A stretch of DNA of 46,716 bases from an uncultured Prevotellaceae bacterium (GCA_902776935.1 CACYRS010000021.1:1-46716), one strand, 5' to 3'; shown: positions 7,839-17,788, counted from the first letter of the stretch. Made by a program: numbers and translations. Notes: generated by a model from the sequence alone, not told the origin.

Positions 7839-9161
7839 ATGAAGGTAATGAAGTTTGGTGGTACCTCAGTAGGTACACCACAGAGAATGAAAGAGGTGAC
7901 ACAGTTAGTCACCAAGAGTGGAGAACCAGTGTTTGTAGTGCTCTCAGCAATGTCGGGTACCACAAACTCTCTCGTGGAGATTTCCGACTATCTCTACAAG
8001 AAGAATGCCGATGGAGCCAATGAGGTCATCAACCGTCTGGAACAGAAGTATCTCAAACACGTGGAGGAGCTTTACTCTAAGGACGAGACGAAGCAGACCA
8101 CACGTGAGTTCCTCAAGGGCGAGTTCGACTATCTGCGTTCATTCACCAAGGAACTCTTCACCTCGTTTGAAGAGAAGAGCATCGTGGCACAGGGAGAGAT
8201 GATGTCGACGAATATGGTTGTCAACTATATGAAGGAGATAGGTATCAATGCCGTTCTTCTCAACGCCCTCGACTTCATGCGTACAGACAAGAACTCCGAG
8301 CCCGATCCCGTATATATCAAGGACAAACTGAACACAATCCTCGAGGAGAATCAGGGTGCACAGGTGTATATCACACAGGGATTCATCTGCCGTAATGCCT
8401 ACGGAGAGATTGACAACCTGCAGAGAGGCGGTTCCGACTATACCGCATCACTCATAGGAGCAGCCATCGGAGCTGAGGAGATTCAGATATGGACAGATAT
8501 CGACGGTATGCACAACAACGACCCTCGTGTGGTAGACCATACAGAACCGGTACACCAACTGCACTTCGAGGAGGCTGCTGAGTTGGCTTACTTCGGTGCA
8601 AAGATCCTCCACCCGACATGTGTACAGCCTGCGAAGTATGCAGGTATTCCCGTACGTCTGCTGAACACTATGGACCCTGATGCTGAGGGAACAACCATCT
8701 CCAATGCTACAGAGTATGGTAAGATAAAGGCCATCGCAGCAAAGGATAATATCATTGCCATCAAGATCAAGTCGTCTCGTATGTTGCTGGCTACTGGTTT
8801 CCTGCGCAAGGTGTTCGAGATCTTCGAGAGCTATCAGACTCCTATCGATATGGTCTGCACATCCGAGGTGGGCGTATCAATGAGTATCGACAACTCTGCT
8901 CATCTGGGAGAGATCGTCGACGAGCTGAAGAAATACGGTACTGTGACAGTAGATACTGGCATGTGTATCATCTGTGTGGTTGGTGACCTCGACTGGTCGA
9001 ACATCGGTTTCGAGACACTCGCACTCGATGCACTCAAGGATATCCCAGTACGTATGGTAAGTTACGGAGGCTCGAACTACAACATCTCTTTCCTTATCCG
9101 TGAGGAAGACAAGAAGCGTGCTCTCCAGAAACTGAGCGACACAATCTTTAAGAAAGACTGA
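7839..9161 (+). CDS. lysC: Aspartate kinase (monofunctional)
   Basis: 440 residues. It opens with MKVMKFGGTSVG, the aspartokinase signature, has LQRGGSDYTASLIGAAI and WTDIDGMHNNDPR in the kinase domain (about 1-290), and ends in two ACT domains (about 300-440; VCTSEVGVSMSID, VRMVSYGGSNYNISFLI). It phosphorylates aspartate, feeding lysine/diaminopimelate here because lysA follows 27 nt downstream. The separate thrA fusion at 17912 provides a second aspartokinase for threonine, so feedback control is probably split between the two. Confidence 0.93.
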   Translation: MKVMKFGGTSVGTPQRMKEVTQLVTKSGEPVFVVLSAMSGTTNSLVEISDYLYKKNADGANEVINRLEQKYLKHVEELYSKDETKQTTREFLKGEFDYLRSFTKELFTSFEEKSIVAQGEMMSTNMVVNYMKEIGINAVLLNALDFMRTDKNSEPDPVYIKDKLNTILEENQGAQVYITQGFICRNAYGEIDNLQRGGSDYTASLIGAAIGAEEIQIWTDIDGMHNNDPRVVDHTEPVHQLHFEEAAELAYFGAKILHPTCVQPAKYAGIPVRLLNTMDPDAEGTTISNATEYGKIKAIAAKDNIIAIKIKSSRMLLATGFLRKVFEIFESYQTPIDMVCTSEVGVSMSIDNSAHLGEIVDELKKYGTVTVDTGMCIICVVGDLDWSNIGFETLALDALKDIPVRMVSYGGSNYNISFLIREEDKKRALQKLSDTIFKKD

Positions 9162-9188
9162 TTATAGACACAAAAACACAAACTAGAG

Positions 9189-10346
9189 ATGGGCAAAGGA
9201 AAATTTCCGATAGAGAGGTTCAAGGATATTGAGACCCCTTTCTACTGGTATGACACAGACGTGCTGAGCAAGACCCTTGAGGCTATCAACACAGAGGCAA
9301 GGAAACATGAGGGTTTTGTGGTGCACTATGCCGTAAAGGCTAATGCCAATCCCAAGGTGCTGAGAATAATCCGTGCTGCAGGACTTGGAGCCGACTGTGT
9401 CAGTGGTGGAGAGATAGAGACATGTATCAAGGCTGGATTCCCCAGCAACAAGATTGTATATGCCGGTGTGGGAAAGAGCGACTGGGAGATAAACCTCGGA
9501 CTCGACAATGATATCTTCTGCTTCAATGTGGAGAGTATCCCCGAGTTGGAGGTTATCAACGAACTCGCAGCTGCCAAGGGAAAGGTAGCAAGAGTGGCAT
9601 TCAGACTCAATCCCAACGTAGGGGCACATACTCACGCCAATATCACCACCGGTCTTGCTGAGAATAAGTTCGGCATCGCCATGAGGGATATGCTCAACGT
9701 GATTGAGGAAGCATCGAAGCTGGAGAATGTGAAGTTTGTAGGCCTGCACTTCCATATCGGTTCGCAGATACTGGATATGGGTGACTTCGAGGCACTATGT
9801 AATCGTGTGAATGAGTTGCAGAACATCCTTGAGAGTCATCGTATCAGAGTAGAGCATATCAATGTGGGCGGAGGACTCGGAGTTGACTACGAGCATCCTA
9901 ACAGACTGCCGATACCTGACTTCAAGGCATACTTCGACACATACGCCAAGAAACTGAAGCTGCGTCCAGGCCAGACCCTGCACTTCGAACTGGGAAGAGC
10001 CGTTGTGGCACAGTGTGGCAGTCTTATCACGCGTACCTTATATATAAAAGAAGGAGCGACAAAGAAGTTTGCCATCGTGGATGCCGGTTTCACAGACCTT
10101 ATCCGTCCGGCACTCTATCAGGCATACCATAAGATTGAGAATATCAGCAGTGAGGATTCATATGAGTCGTACGATGTGGTTGGTCCGATATGTGAGTCGA
10201 CGGATGTATTCGCAAAACAGATAGACCTTAACAAGACCCGTCGCGGTGATCTGCTGGCTATCCGTTCTGCAGGAGCATACGGAGAGATCATGGCCTCACA
10301 GTATAACTGCAGGAAACTGCCAAAAGGATATCTGAGTGATGAATAA
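9189..10346 (+). CDS. lysA: Diaminopimelate decarboxylase
   Basis: 385 residues, PLP-dependent fold-III enzyme. HYAVKANANPKVLR carries the PLP lysine; HFHIGSQI and NVGGGLGVDYE bind phosphate; GPICESTDVF carries the catalytic Cys. The usual EPGR motif reads ELGRAVVA. It decarboxylates meso-DAP to lysine. Its 3' end overlaps the next gene by 8-11 bp. Confidence 0.92.
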   Translation: MGKGKFPIERFKDIETPFYWYDTDVLSKTLEAINTEARKHEGFVVHYAVKANANPKVLRIIRAAGLGADCVSGGEIETCIKAGFPSNKIVYAGVGKSDWEINLGLDNDIFCFNVESIPELEVINELAAAKGKVARVAFRLNPNVGAHTHANITTGLAENKFGIAMRDMLNVIEEASKLENVKFVGLHFHIGSQILDMGDFEALCNRVNELQNILESHRIRVEHINVGGGLGVDYEHPNRLPIPDFKAYFDTYAKKLKLRPGQTLHFELGRAVVAQCGSLITRTLYIKEGATKKFAIVDAGFTDLIRPALYQAYHKIENISSEDSYESYDVVGPICESTDVFAKQIDLNKTRRGDLLAIRSAGAYGEIMASQYNCRKLPKGYLSDE

Positions 10347-10950
10347 GTTCTCGGTGATAATGACCGTTTTCGATAACGGCATGGAACTGGAGGAACACCT
10401 AAAAGACTTCCTAACACAGGACTATGCGGAGGGGTATGAGGTGATTGTCGTTGATGAGTCATCGACAGACAACAGCGATGATGTACTGAAGTTGCACATG
10501 CAACAGTATCCTCAGCTCTACAAGACCTTTATCCCCAAACCATATAGGAACATATCAAGAAGGAAATTAGCTTTAACGATAGGCATCAAAGCCGCTAAAA
10601 ACGAGTGGGTTATCATCAGCGACATCCACTCCTTCCCACCATCAGAGGCCTGGCTCTCAGAACTCTCAGAGAATATCGACAAGACATCAGACCTGTATCT
10701 GGGCTACTTCACCAAAAAAGGGACAAAGCTCAATGCCTATGAAGACGTAGAGATGGCCGAGAAGGTGATTATGAAGGCCGAGCGGCTGAGAGCCGACGGA
10801 CACAAAGGCAGCAGGATGAGGATAAGACGAGGCAAGTATGACTTCATCGTTGTGAAGAGAGACAAGGCCCATGATGCAATGAAGTTCTTCGAAAAGAAGA
10901 TCGGATTATGGCAATTGATAGGTATCAGATTAGGATTACTGTTTAGTTAG
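10339..10950 (+). CDS. Small glycosyltransferase, family 2-like
   Basis: 203 residues if ATG 10339 is used (a GTG directly before it at 10336 is the alternative). The N-terminus has the GT-A nucleotide-sugar fold: FSVIMTVFDNG, YEVIVVDESSTDNSDDVL, then RRKLALTIGIKAAKNEWVII and SDIHSFPPSEAWL, where the usual DxD metal motif reads D-I-H. It is short compared with typical GT2 enzymes (250-350 aa) and lacks a long acceptor domain, ending in a hydrophobic patch that may touch the membrane. It lies between lysA and a second glycosyltransferase in the long operon. The acceptor is unknown. Confidence 0.7.
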   Translation: MNKFSVIMTVFDNGMELEEHLKDFLTQDYAEGYEVIVVDESSTDNSDDVLKLHMQQYPQLYKTFIPKPYRNISRRKLALTIGIKAAKNEWVIISDIHSFPPSEAWLSELSENIDKTSDLYLGYFTKKGTKLNAYEDVEMAEKVIMKAERLRADGHKGSRMRIRRGKYDFIVVKRDKAHDAMKFFEKKIGLWQLIGIRLGLLFS

Positions 10951-12027
10951 ATGAGAGTGCTGCATGTATACCCGAAGAATGACGATATGGTGGCGAGACA
11001 CGTCACTATGTTAGTTGAGGGTATGCACAACAGCGCCCAGACAAAGAGCGTAGACAATCCCGCTGAAGCTAAGGCTGTAATAAGAGAATGGAGTCCAGAC
11101 ATCGTGCATTGTCACGGGTGCTGGAGCTACTGGGTGACAAAGGCAGGCAACAGCGCCAGAAGACAAGGTGCGAGGATCGTTCTCTCACCCCACGGACAGT
11201 TGGAACCCTGGGTGATGAAAGAGAACACCCTCAAGGAGAAACTGCCTAAGAAGGTGCTGTGGGAGAAAAACTTTGTTGAAAAGGCATATAGTATCATCGC
11301 CTTCGGAAAGATGGAGGAGAAATTCCTCTTGAAGATGAAATGGAATCCGAGAATAGAAATTATACATAATGCCTTGATAACCAACAGCATCTCCAGTCAG
11401 GAGATGTGTTCGCAGACCTTCGCCGTCTACCAGAAGGTGATGGACTCAAACGTGCTGGAACTGATTGACGAGGATACCCATCGGCTGTTTACCATCATCC
11501 TCAAGGCAGGTATCATGGGTGACAGCCGTTGGACAAAAACGACATCAGGACCAGACACAGAACTGAAGTGGAGAAGACTGAAGATCTACTCAGAGCATCA
11601 GAACGTAAGTAATTACTTTGATTACGGTATAAACATCCTGGGACTCACCTCTCCGGGGCTAGACACAGAGAATATTAAGGCATATTTCCCTGAAGGATAC
11701 AAGAGACCCCAGACGATAAAGAACCTTGTAGGAGAATACAAAGGCGACGAGACTGACTATCTCCTGAAGATGATCAGGCAGATAGAGAAAGAGCCCCTCC
11801 TACTCCATCTCATTGAGTTGACAAGAGAGCTATACAGAGACAATGTCAACGATGACAAGATCCGTGAGGCCCTCGAAGAGAAGAAAATGGATAAGTTTGC
11901 CGGCAGACTGATGCAGGTGCTCAAAGAACAGACATTGTTGGATGAGGGTTATATGCCCGTAGACCCCATCAACGACAGAGGAACAGAAAGAATAAGAAAT
12001 CAAATAATAAGAAACCTAAAGATATGA
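10951..12027 (+). CDS. Glycosyltransferase-4-like N-domain with unfamiliar C-terminal region
   Basis: The start immediately follows the previous stop. Residues 1-140 look like the acceptor half of a GT-B glycosyltransferase (MRVLHVYPK, DIVHCHGCWSYWVTK, IVLSPHGQLEPW, IIHNALIT). Residues ~150-358 do not show the donor-binding Rossmann half: no EX7E motif or glycine loops are visible, and the region is rich in charged helices (for example LLHLIELTRELYRDNV). It may therefore be a chimera or a protein that only uses the acceptor-binding half. The end overlaps fbp by 4 bp (ATGA). Glycan synthesis is inferred only from the N-domain and the neighbouring GT2. Confidence 0.6.
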   Translation: MRVLHVYPKNDDMVARHVTMLVEGMHNSAQTKSVDNPAEAKAVIREWSPDIVHCHGCWSYWVTKAGNSARRQGARIVLSPHGQLEPWVMKENTLKEKLPKKVLWEKNFVEKAYSIIAFGKMEEKFLLKMKWNPRIEIIHNALITNSISSQEMCSQTFAVYQKVMDSNVLELIDEDTHRLFTIILKAGIMGDSRWTKTTSGPDTELKWRRLKIYSEHQNVSNYFDYGINILGLTSPGLDTENIKAYFPEGYKRPQTIKNLVGEYKGDETDYLLKMIRQIEKEPLLLHLIELTRELYRDNVNDDKIREALEEKKMDKFAGRLMQVLKEQTLLDEGYMPVDPINDRGTERIRNQIIRNLKI

Positions 12028-14021
12028 AGATTAACGAACAAGACAAACACTATCTACAGCTGTTGAGTCAGTCATTCCCAACGATAGCCGACGCAGCTAA
12101 AGAGATAATAAATCTCGAGGCCATCATGAACCTGCCTAAGGGAACGGAACACTTCCTGGCAGACCTTCATGGAGAGAGCGAAGCCTTTCAGCATGTGCTC
12201 AAGAACGCCTCAGGAAACATCAAACGAAAAGTCAATGAACTCTTCGGCAACACCATAAGAGAGTCGGAGAAGAAAGAACTCTGTACGCTTATATATTACC
12301 CCGAGCAGAAACTCGAGCTTATCAAGGCACAGGAGACAGACCTCGACGACTGGTATAGGATCACCGTTCACCAGCTGGTGAAGGTATGCAGGGAGGTATC
12401 ATCGAAATACACCCGTAGCAAGGTGAGGAAATCACTCCCGGAAGACTTCTCCTATATCATCGAGGAACTGCTCCATGAGAGGACTGATGATATCGACAAG
12501 GCAGCATATGTGGCAGTAATCGTAAACACTATCATCTCTACTGGCAGGGCTGATGATTTCATCTGTGCTATCTGTAATGTGATACAACGACTCTCCATCG
12601 ACCAGTTGCATATCCTTGGAGACATCTACGACAGAGGTCCCGGAGCGCATAAGATCATGGACACGCTGAGACAGTATCACTCCTGGGATATCCAATGGGG
12701 AAATCACGATATCCTCTGGATGGGTGCATCAGCAGGCAACGACGCATGTATATGTAACGTGCTGCGTCTGTGTCTCAGATACGCTAATCTCTCTACCATC
12801 GAGGAATACGGCATCAACCTCGTGCCCCTTGCAACATTCGCTCTCGAGGTCTATGGCAATGACCCTTGTGAGGAGTTCCTGCCCAAGCTACTTCCCGGCA
12901 ACGAGATGGACGAGAAGACCCGTCAGCTGACTGCCAAGATGCATAAGGCGATATCTGTGCTGCAGTTCAAGTGCGAGGCACAGATATTCGACAGACACCC
13001 GGAATGGGGCATGAAAGACAGATGCCTGTTTGATAATATCGATTATGATAAGGGTATCTGTACTATCGACGGTAAGGAATATGAGATGAAGTCATGTTAT
13101 TTCCCCACCGTAGACCCCAAGAACACCAGTGTCTTCACAGAAGAAGAGAGACTGCTGATGCAGAAGCTGCATCACTCCTTCAGGATATCAGAAAAGTTGC
13201 ATAAGCACATCAGGACCATCCTCTCACACGGATGTATGTATGCTATCCACAACTCCAACCTGCTCTTCCACGCATCTATCCCCCTGAATGATGACGGATC
13301 GCTGAAGGAGGTGGAGATCTATCCGGGAAAAAAGTATTCCGGAAAGGATCTCATGCATAATATCGGAATGGTGATAAGAGCCGCTTTCCAGACAAATAGC
13401 GCCAGCGGAGAACTCGCCTCTGCACCAGAAGAGTATCCAAGAGAATACGCACGCGACTATTTCCTCTATCTCTGGTGTGGTAAGGACTCCCCACTCTTCG
13501 ACAAATCGAAGATGGCCACCTTCGAGAGATATTTCCTGAAGGACAAAGAGACATTCAAGGAAGAGAAAGGCAACTATTTCAAGCTCCGCGACTCGGAAGA
13601 GATATGCGACAGGATACTCGATGCCTTTGAGGTAAAAGGAAAGAACAGACATATCATCAACGGTCACGTGCCTGTACACGCCTCTAAGGGAGAGAATCCC
13701 ATCAAGGCTGGAGGAAAGCTGATGGTGATTGACGGCGGATTCTCTGAAGCATATCATAATGAGACAGGTATCGCGGGATATACATTAGTATATCACTCAA
13801 GAGGATTCCAGCTGGTTCAGCATGAGCCATTCAAGTCTTCACGCGATGCTATCGTGAAAGAGACGGACATCAAGTCGACGATACAGATTGTGGAGATGTC
13901 GGCCCACAGGATGCTTGTGGCAGATACCGACAAGGGAGAAGAGCTGAGAGCCCAGATTACAGACCTGAAGGAACTTCTATACGCATATCGTCACGGAATC
14001 ATCACTGAAAAGAGACGATAG
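12024..14021 (+). CDS. fbp: Fructose-1,6-bisphosphatase class III
   Basis: 665 residues, the size of the large class III enzymes first known from Firmicutes and common in Bacteroidetes. Metallophosphatase motifs are DLHGE (47-51), GDIYDRG (199-205) and GNHD (226-229), and near the C-terminus NGHVPVHASKGENPIKAG and VIDGGFSEAYH. It removes the 1-phosphate from fructose-1,6-bisphosphate in gluconeogenesis. It overlaps the upstream gene by 4 bp, and its stop abuts the next start. Confidence 0.93.
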   Translation: MKINEQDKHYLQLLSQSFPTIADAAKEIINLEAIMNLPKGTEHFLADLHGESEAFQHVLKNASGNIKRKVNELFGNTIRESEKKELCTLIYYPEQKLELIKAQETDLDDWYRITVHQLVKVCREVSSKYTRSKVRKSLPEDFSYIIEELLHERTDDIDKAAYVAVIVNTIISTGRADDFICAICNVIQRLSIDQLHILGDIYDRGPGAHKIMDTLRQYHSWDIQWGNHDILWMGASAGNDACICNVLRLCLRYANLSTIEEYGINLVPLATFALEVYGNDPCEEFLPKLLPGNEMDEKTRQLTAKMHKAISVLQFKCEAQIFDRHPEWGMKDRCLFDNIDYDKGICTIDGKEYEMKSCYFPTVDPKNTSVFTEEERLLMQKLHHSFRISEKLHKHIRTILSHGCMYAIHNSNLLFHASIPLNDDGSLKEVEIYPGKKYSGKDLMHNIGMVIRAAFQTNSASGELASAPEEYPREYARDYFLYLWCGKDSPLFDKSKMATFERYFLKDKETFKEEKGNYFKLRDSEEICDRILDAFEVKGKNRHIINGHVPVHASKGENPIKAGGKLMVIDGGFSEAYHNETGIAGYTLVYHSRGFQLVQHEPFKSSRDAIVKETDIKSTIQIVEMSAHRMLVADTDKGEELRAQITDLKELLYAYRHGIITEKRR

Positions 14022-15263
14022 ATGCGGTATCTCCATAGGCTTTTCGTCATGATGCTTCTGTTGTTGCCCATAGCTGTTTGGGGTAGCAACAGGGTATATG
14101 ACAATCAGATAAAGTCGCTCACAGCTGTTGTTAACAAAGAGTGGCTCACCTACCCTGCTGTGCTCAGACTGGGTTCCGACGATGTGCTACATGTGAGTTT
14201 CGATGAACTATCGCACAACTATCACAGATATATCTACAGACTTGAACATTGCGAGACTGACTGGAGTAAGTCGGAGGATATCTTTGACAGCGACTGGTTG
14301 GAAGGATTCAATGACAATACCATCGACGACTATCAGAACTCCATCAACACGATTGTGGAATATACCCACTATAATTTTGATATCCCCAATGACAAATGCA
14401 GGCTAAAGATGAGCGGCAATTACAGGCTCTATGTTATTGACGAAGATACTGGCGATGTTGTGGCGATGGTGGAGTTTATGGTTACAGAACAGACCATGAG
14501 CCTCCAGATGAGTGCCACAACGAATACAGACATCGACAGCAATGAGAGTCATCAGCAGATAGCTATGTCGTTAGGCTTTGGCAATACCCTTGTCACCCAA
14601 CCCTCAGAACAGATTTACTGTTGCGTGATGCAGAACGGCAAGGATAGCAGCAAGAAAGACAATCCCAAACCAAACTATATAAACTCCAACGGTCTGGAGT
14701 GGAGTCATAACAGAAGTCTTATCTTCAACGCCGGCAACGAGTATCACAAATACGAGATTCTCGATGTCAGTCATCCGACAATGGGAATAGACATCATCAG
14801 ATGGGACGGTGCCAACTATCAGGCATATCCGTTTGTTGACATGCCGCGTGTGAACTATCTCTATGATGAAGATGCCAATGGAGCTTTCTATATCAGAAAC
14901 AGTGACAACAGGGAGAATGACATCATCAGCGAATATGTATGGGTGAACTATCGTCTAAAGAGTCCGAGACTATATGATGGGAATATCCTCATTGACGGCC
15001 ATTGGACCAGCGATGAGAATGCATATAACTATATGATGGAATACGATGAAGAAAAAGATATGTATGTAGGCAGGATTCTTCAGAAACAGGGATACTACTC
15101 CTATCAGTATCTCTGGCAGAAGTCAGACGGCAGCATCTCTTTGTTACCATCAGAGGGGAACTTCTATCAGACAGAAAACACCTATCAGGCCTTTATATAT
15201 TATAAAGGTACAGGAGAAAGGAGCTGGCGACTGGTGGCCTACAGATCACTGCAACTAAGATAA
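14022..15263 (+). CDS. Type IX secretion system plug protein (DUF5103 family)
   Basis: 413 residues with an N-terminal signal peptide (RYLHRLFVMMLLLLPIAVWG). The rest is beta-rich: IKSLTAVVNKEWLTYPAVLR, YRYIYRLEHCETDW-like repeats, DMPRVNYLYDEDANGAFYIR and YQLWQKSDGS-like strands, matching the DUF5103 proteins identified as PlugP, which sits on the side of the SprA translocon in Bacteroidetes. It is probably periplasmic or outer-membrane associated. It is last in the eight-gene operon beginning with hisIE, and its 3' end overlaps the convergent regulator gene by 9 bp. No SprA or Por genes are in the window. Confidence 0.8.
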   Translation: MRYLHRLFVMMLLLLPIAVWGSNRVYDNQIKSLTAVVNKEWLTYPAVLRLGSDDVLHVSFDELSHNYHRYIYRLEHCETDWSKSEDIFDSDWLEGFNDNTIDDYQNSINTIVEYTHYNFDIPNDKCRLKMSGNYRLYVIDEDTGDVVAMVEFMVTEQTMSLQMSATTNTDIDSNESHQQIAMSLGFGNTLVTQPSEQIYCCVMQNGKDSSKKDNPKPNYINSNGLEWSHNRSLIFNAGNEYHKYEILDVSHPTMGIDIIRWDGANYQAYPFVDMPRVNYLYDEDANGAFYIRNSDNRENDIISEYVWVNYRLKSPRLYDGNILIDGHWTSDENAYNYMMEYDEEKDMYVGRILQKQGYYSYQYLWQKSDGSISLLPSEGNFYQTENTYQAFIYYKGTGERSWRLVAYRSLQLR

Positions 15264-17738
15264 GTTGTTCTTACGGAACTCCAAAGGAGTGACATGATAC
15301 CTATGATAGAACTGGGATATGAAGTAGTTGGGTGATGCGAAACCGCACTCTGCAGCTATCTCGGCAATATCTTTCTCATTATCCTTCTTGATAATCTCAT
15401 TAGCCCTGCTGAGCATCATCTGTAAAGCTACAGGACGAGGGTTCTTATAGATATTTGACGTTACCAACTGGTAGAACTCAGGCAGATTCATTCCTGCTAT
15501 ATTACTAAGCTCTCGCATGCTGTACTTCTTGTTAGGCTTGCTTAACAACGCAGGAATCACGACCTCCATCATATCAGTAAACTCTTTCGGGAATCTAGAG
15601 ATGGCAATGATGTTATGATCGGTCACTTCCTCAGGCATCGGTTCGAGGACCATACCACTATGTGCATCACAACGATCAGCAAACGACTTAATTCGTTTGA
15701 TGATATTCTGTTCCTCGCTGTCTCTTCGTGCCTTCAGACCAGCATTCTTAAGATACATATAGAGATATACCATAAGGAGGATACCAAGCAACACGCCTCC
15801 TAAGAGGAAGATACCTGTAGTACGCCACCAAGGCTCATTTACATTTATAATCCACTCGTAAGGAGTAGTATGCCAGTCGTCAGGCCACATCGAAGTCTGT
15901 ATCTCTATCTTATATGTACCTGGTTCGAGAGACGGCAAAGGAAGGTGAAGTAATCCGTTACCATCTACCAGTCCTCCTGAATTATACTGAGTATAGACAA
16001 CCCATTTCTCACTCATTCCTGGACCAGAGACACGTACCCTGTAGAACGTCTGCTGAGGCCTGAAATAGTTAAGGCCGGAAAAAGTCAGGGAGATACTGTT
16101 CTGATTGTAGTTCAGATCCAAGACCTTTGTTCGTGTTAGAGCTTTCTTAAGAATGACGTTACCATCCATCTCCTGACCCGTAAACACATCATTGCCATTG
16201 ACATAAAGCCGGATAAGCTTGGGGTAGATCTCTATTCTGGTACTATCACTGAGAGTTGCCATCTTGTCAGGGTTGAAGGTCAGGACATGATCAAGTCCCT
16301 GCATCACTATCGTTCCATCATTAAGGAGCATGGAACGCCCGTTGACAAACGACTCGTTGGGGATACCGTCATACTGGTTATAACGATTAATAAATCTGAT
16401 CTTGTCGCCATTAAATATCAGGCAACACAAGCCATAGCTGCAAACAACCCATATATTATGAGAATTATCTTCCTGAATACAATGGATGACATTATTCAGC
16501 AGACCATCACGACGGGTTATGAGCTCAGGTAGACGAACATTCTTATTACGATAAAGCTGAAGTCCTGTAGATGTTCCTACCCAGTCCCATCCGCGAGAAT
16601 CACGATACACGCAGTTTACATTCTTATCACGATAGGTATATACTGGTGTTGCGTTCTTGTCGAGAAGCTTAGCATAGTACATCGCCTCTGGTTCATCCCA
16701 TCCATAAGCATTGAAAGGCACAACATGAGGTCGCGCATAGAGAAGACCTCGTTTCTCTGTTCCAAGCCACATGCCACCCTGCTTGTCGAACTCTATACAG
16801 TTAATGTCCGTAAGCAGAGAAGAACCGTCAGACATCTTAATCTTATCTATATGCTTCAGGGCTTTTGTGGAGAGGTCGTAAGTCCAGTAGCAATATGCTG
16901 AAGGGATATAGAGCTGTCCCTGATATATCTTAAGGTTGCTAAGGTAATAAGGTGTTTCAAGAACAGTCTCCCACTTCCATGTGGAGATGTCAAAATGCAG
17001 GAGTATGCCCACAGGGACATCATTCTTCGAACCGTTGCGTATCTGGAAGACAGAAGAGCCATGCTTAAGTATTACAGAGGAAGAGCTGTATGTCTTCGCC
17101 TTATTCTCATCGTAGGCAGCCTCACTGTATTTCACATCTCCAGTAGAGAGCTCGATAACCTCAAGCACACCGTCCTCATAAAAAAGAAGAAGGTATTTAT
17201 CCTCATAGGTATCTATCTCCTGGAGATTATGATCAACCCTTATCTTGAAATACTTATTCCGTTCGACATTGTACAAGCCCTTCTGAGTAAGAAGATAGAG
17301 CATGTTCTCACTGTCGCAGAACAGATCCAGAACATTATCATGCATTCCCAGTTTCTCGAACTCTTCGGAGACATTATCAGCATACATCTCCCGCATGAGG
17401 TCTACACATGACAGAGAGTTACGTTTCTTGAACCATATATGATGATGTTTGTCGAAATAAAGATGGGCATGACCATTGTACTTGGGGATGGTATATTTAT
17501 TCTCTGTAGTAGGATCGATATATGTGAACTTGTAACCATCATAGAAGTTTATCTGTCCCATAGTGGTTATTACCAGACGTCCTGTCCTCGTGCAGTTGAT
17601 TGTCTGTGCAGAGTTGTCTGCCAGACCATTAGCCGAATTGTAAACAAAGAATCGCTTTTGATTATCCGCCATTGACTGAACAACCGTCAAAAGCAGGCAA
17701 CAAGTAATAGTCAATATCTTTATTAGTCGTTTATACAT
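15255..17738 (-). CDS. Membrane-spanning propeller sensor fused directly to an AraC-type DNA-binding domain
   Basis: 827 residues from ATG 17738, which follows the promoter at 17758-17788 and gives a clean signal peptide (YKRLIKILTITCCLLLTVVQ). Residues ~25-500 carry two-component-regulator propeller repeats (GGMWLGTEKRGLL, GWDWVGTSTGLQL, HNIWVVCSYGLCC); ~540-635 is a Y_Y_Y-like beta domain; ~642-662 is one membrane span; ~738-825 is an AraC/HTH_18 domain (IAEIAAECGFASPNYFISQF). The architecture is that of a Bacteroidetes hybrid two-component system lacking histidine kinase, ATPase and receiver domains, so a periplasmic ligand could signal straight to a membrane-tethered DNA-binding domain. 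Targets are unknown; no SusCD or polysaccharide genes are adjacent. Confidence 0.82.
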   Translation of the reverse strand: MYKRLIKILTITCCLLLTVVQSMADNQKRFFVYNSANGLADNSAQTINCTRTGRLVITTMGQINFYDGYKFTYIDPTTENKYTIPKYNGHAHLYFDKHHHIWFKKRNSLSCVDLMREMYADNVSEEFEKLGMHDNVLDLFCDSENMLYLLTQKGLYNVERNKYFKIRVDHNLQEIDTYEDKYLLLFYEDGVLEVIELSTGDVKYSEAAYDENKAKTYSSSSVILKHGSSVFQIRNGSKNDVPVGILLHFDISTWKWETVLETPYYLSNLKIYQGQLYIPSAYCYWTYDLSTKALKHIDKIKMSDGSSLLTDINCIEFDKQGGMWLGTEKRGLLYARPHVVPFNAYGWDEPEAMYYAKLLDKNATPVYTYRDKNVNCVYRDSRGWDWVGTSTGLQLYRNKNVRLPELITRRDGLLNNVIHCIQEDNSHNIWVVCSYGLCCLIFNGDKIRFINRYNQYDGIPNESFVNGRSMLLNDGTIVMQGLDHVLTFNPDKMATLSDSTRIEIYPKLIRLYVNGNDVFTGQEMDGNVILKKALTRTKVLDLNYNQNSISLTFSGLNYFRPQQTFYRVRVSGPGMSEKWVVYTQYNSGGLVDGNGLLHLPLPSLEPGTYKIEIQTSMWPDDWHTTPYEWIINVNEPWWRTTGIFLLGGVLLGILLMVYLYMYLKNAGLKARRDSEEQNIIKRIKSFADRCDAHSGMVLEPMPEEVTDHNIIAISRFPKEFTDMMEVVIPALLSKPNKKYSMRELSNIAGMNLPEFYQLVTSNIYKNPRPVALQMMLSRANEIIKKDNEKDIAEIAAECGFASPNYFISQFYHRYHVTPLEFRKNNLS

Positions 17739-17757
17739 AAACCTGTTGTTATAGGTG

Positions 17758-17788
17758 CAAAGATAGTAAGAAATTAGTAAATAACAAA
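17758..17788 (-). promoter_or_regulatory. Promoter of the propeller/AraC regulator
   Basis: On the minus strand TTTG (17788-17785) and TATCTTTG (17765-17758) are 19 bp apart. The predicted transcript start near 17751 rules out the upstream ATG at 17831. Confidence 0.7.
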
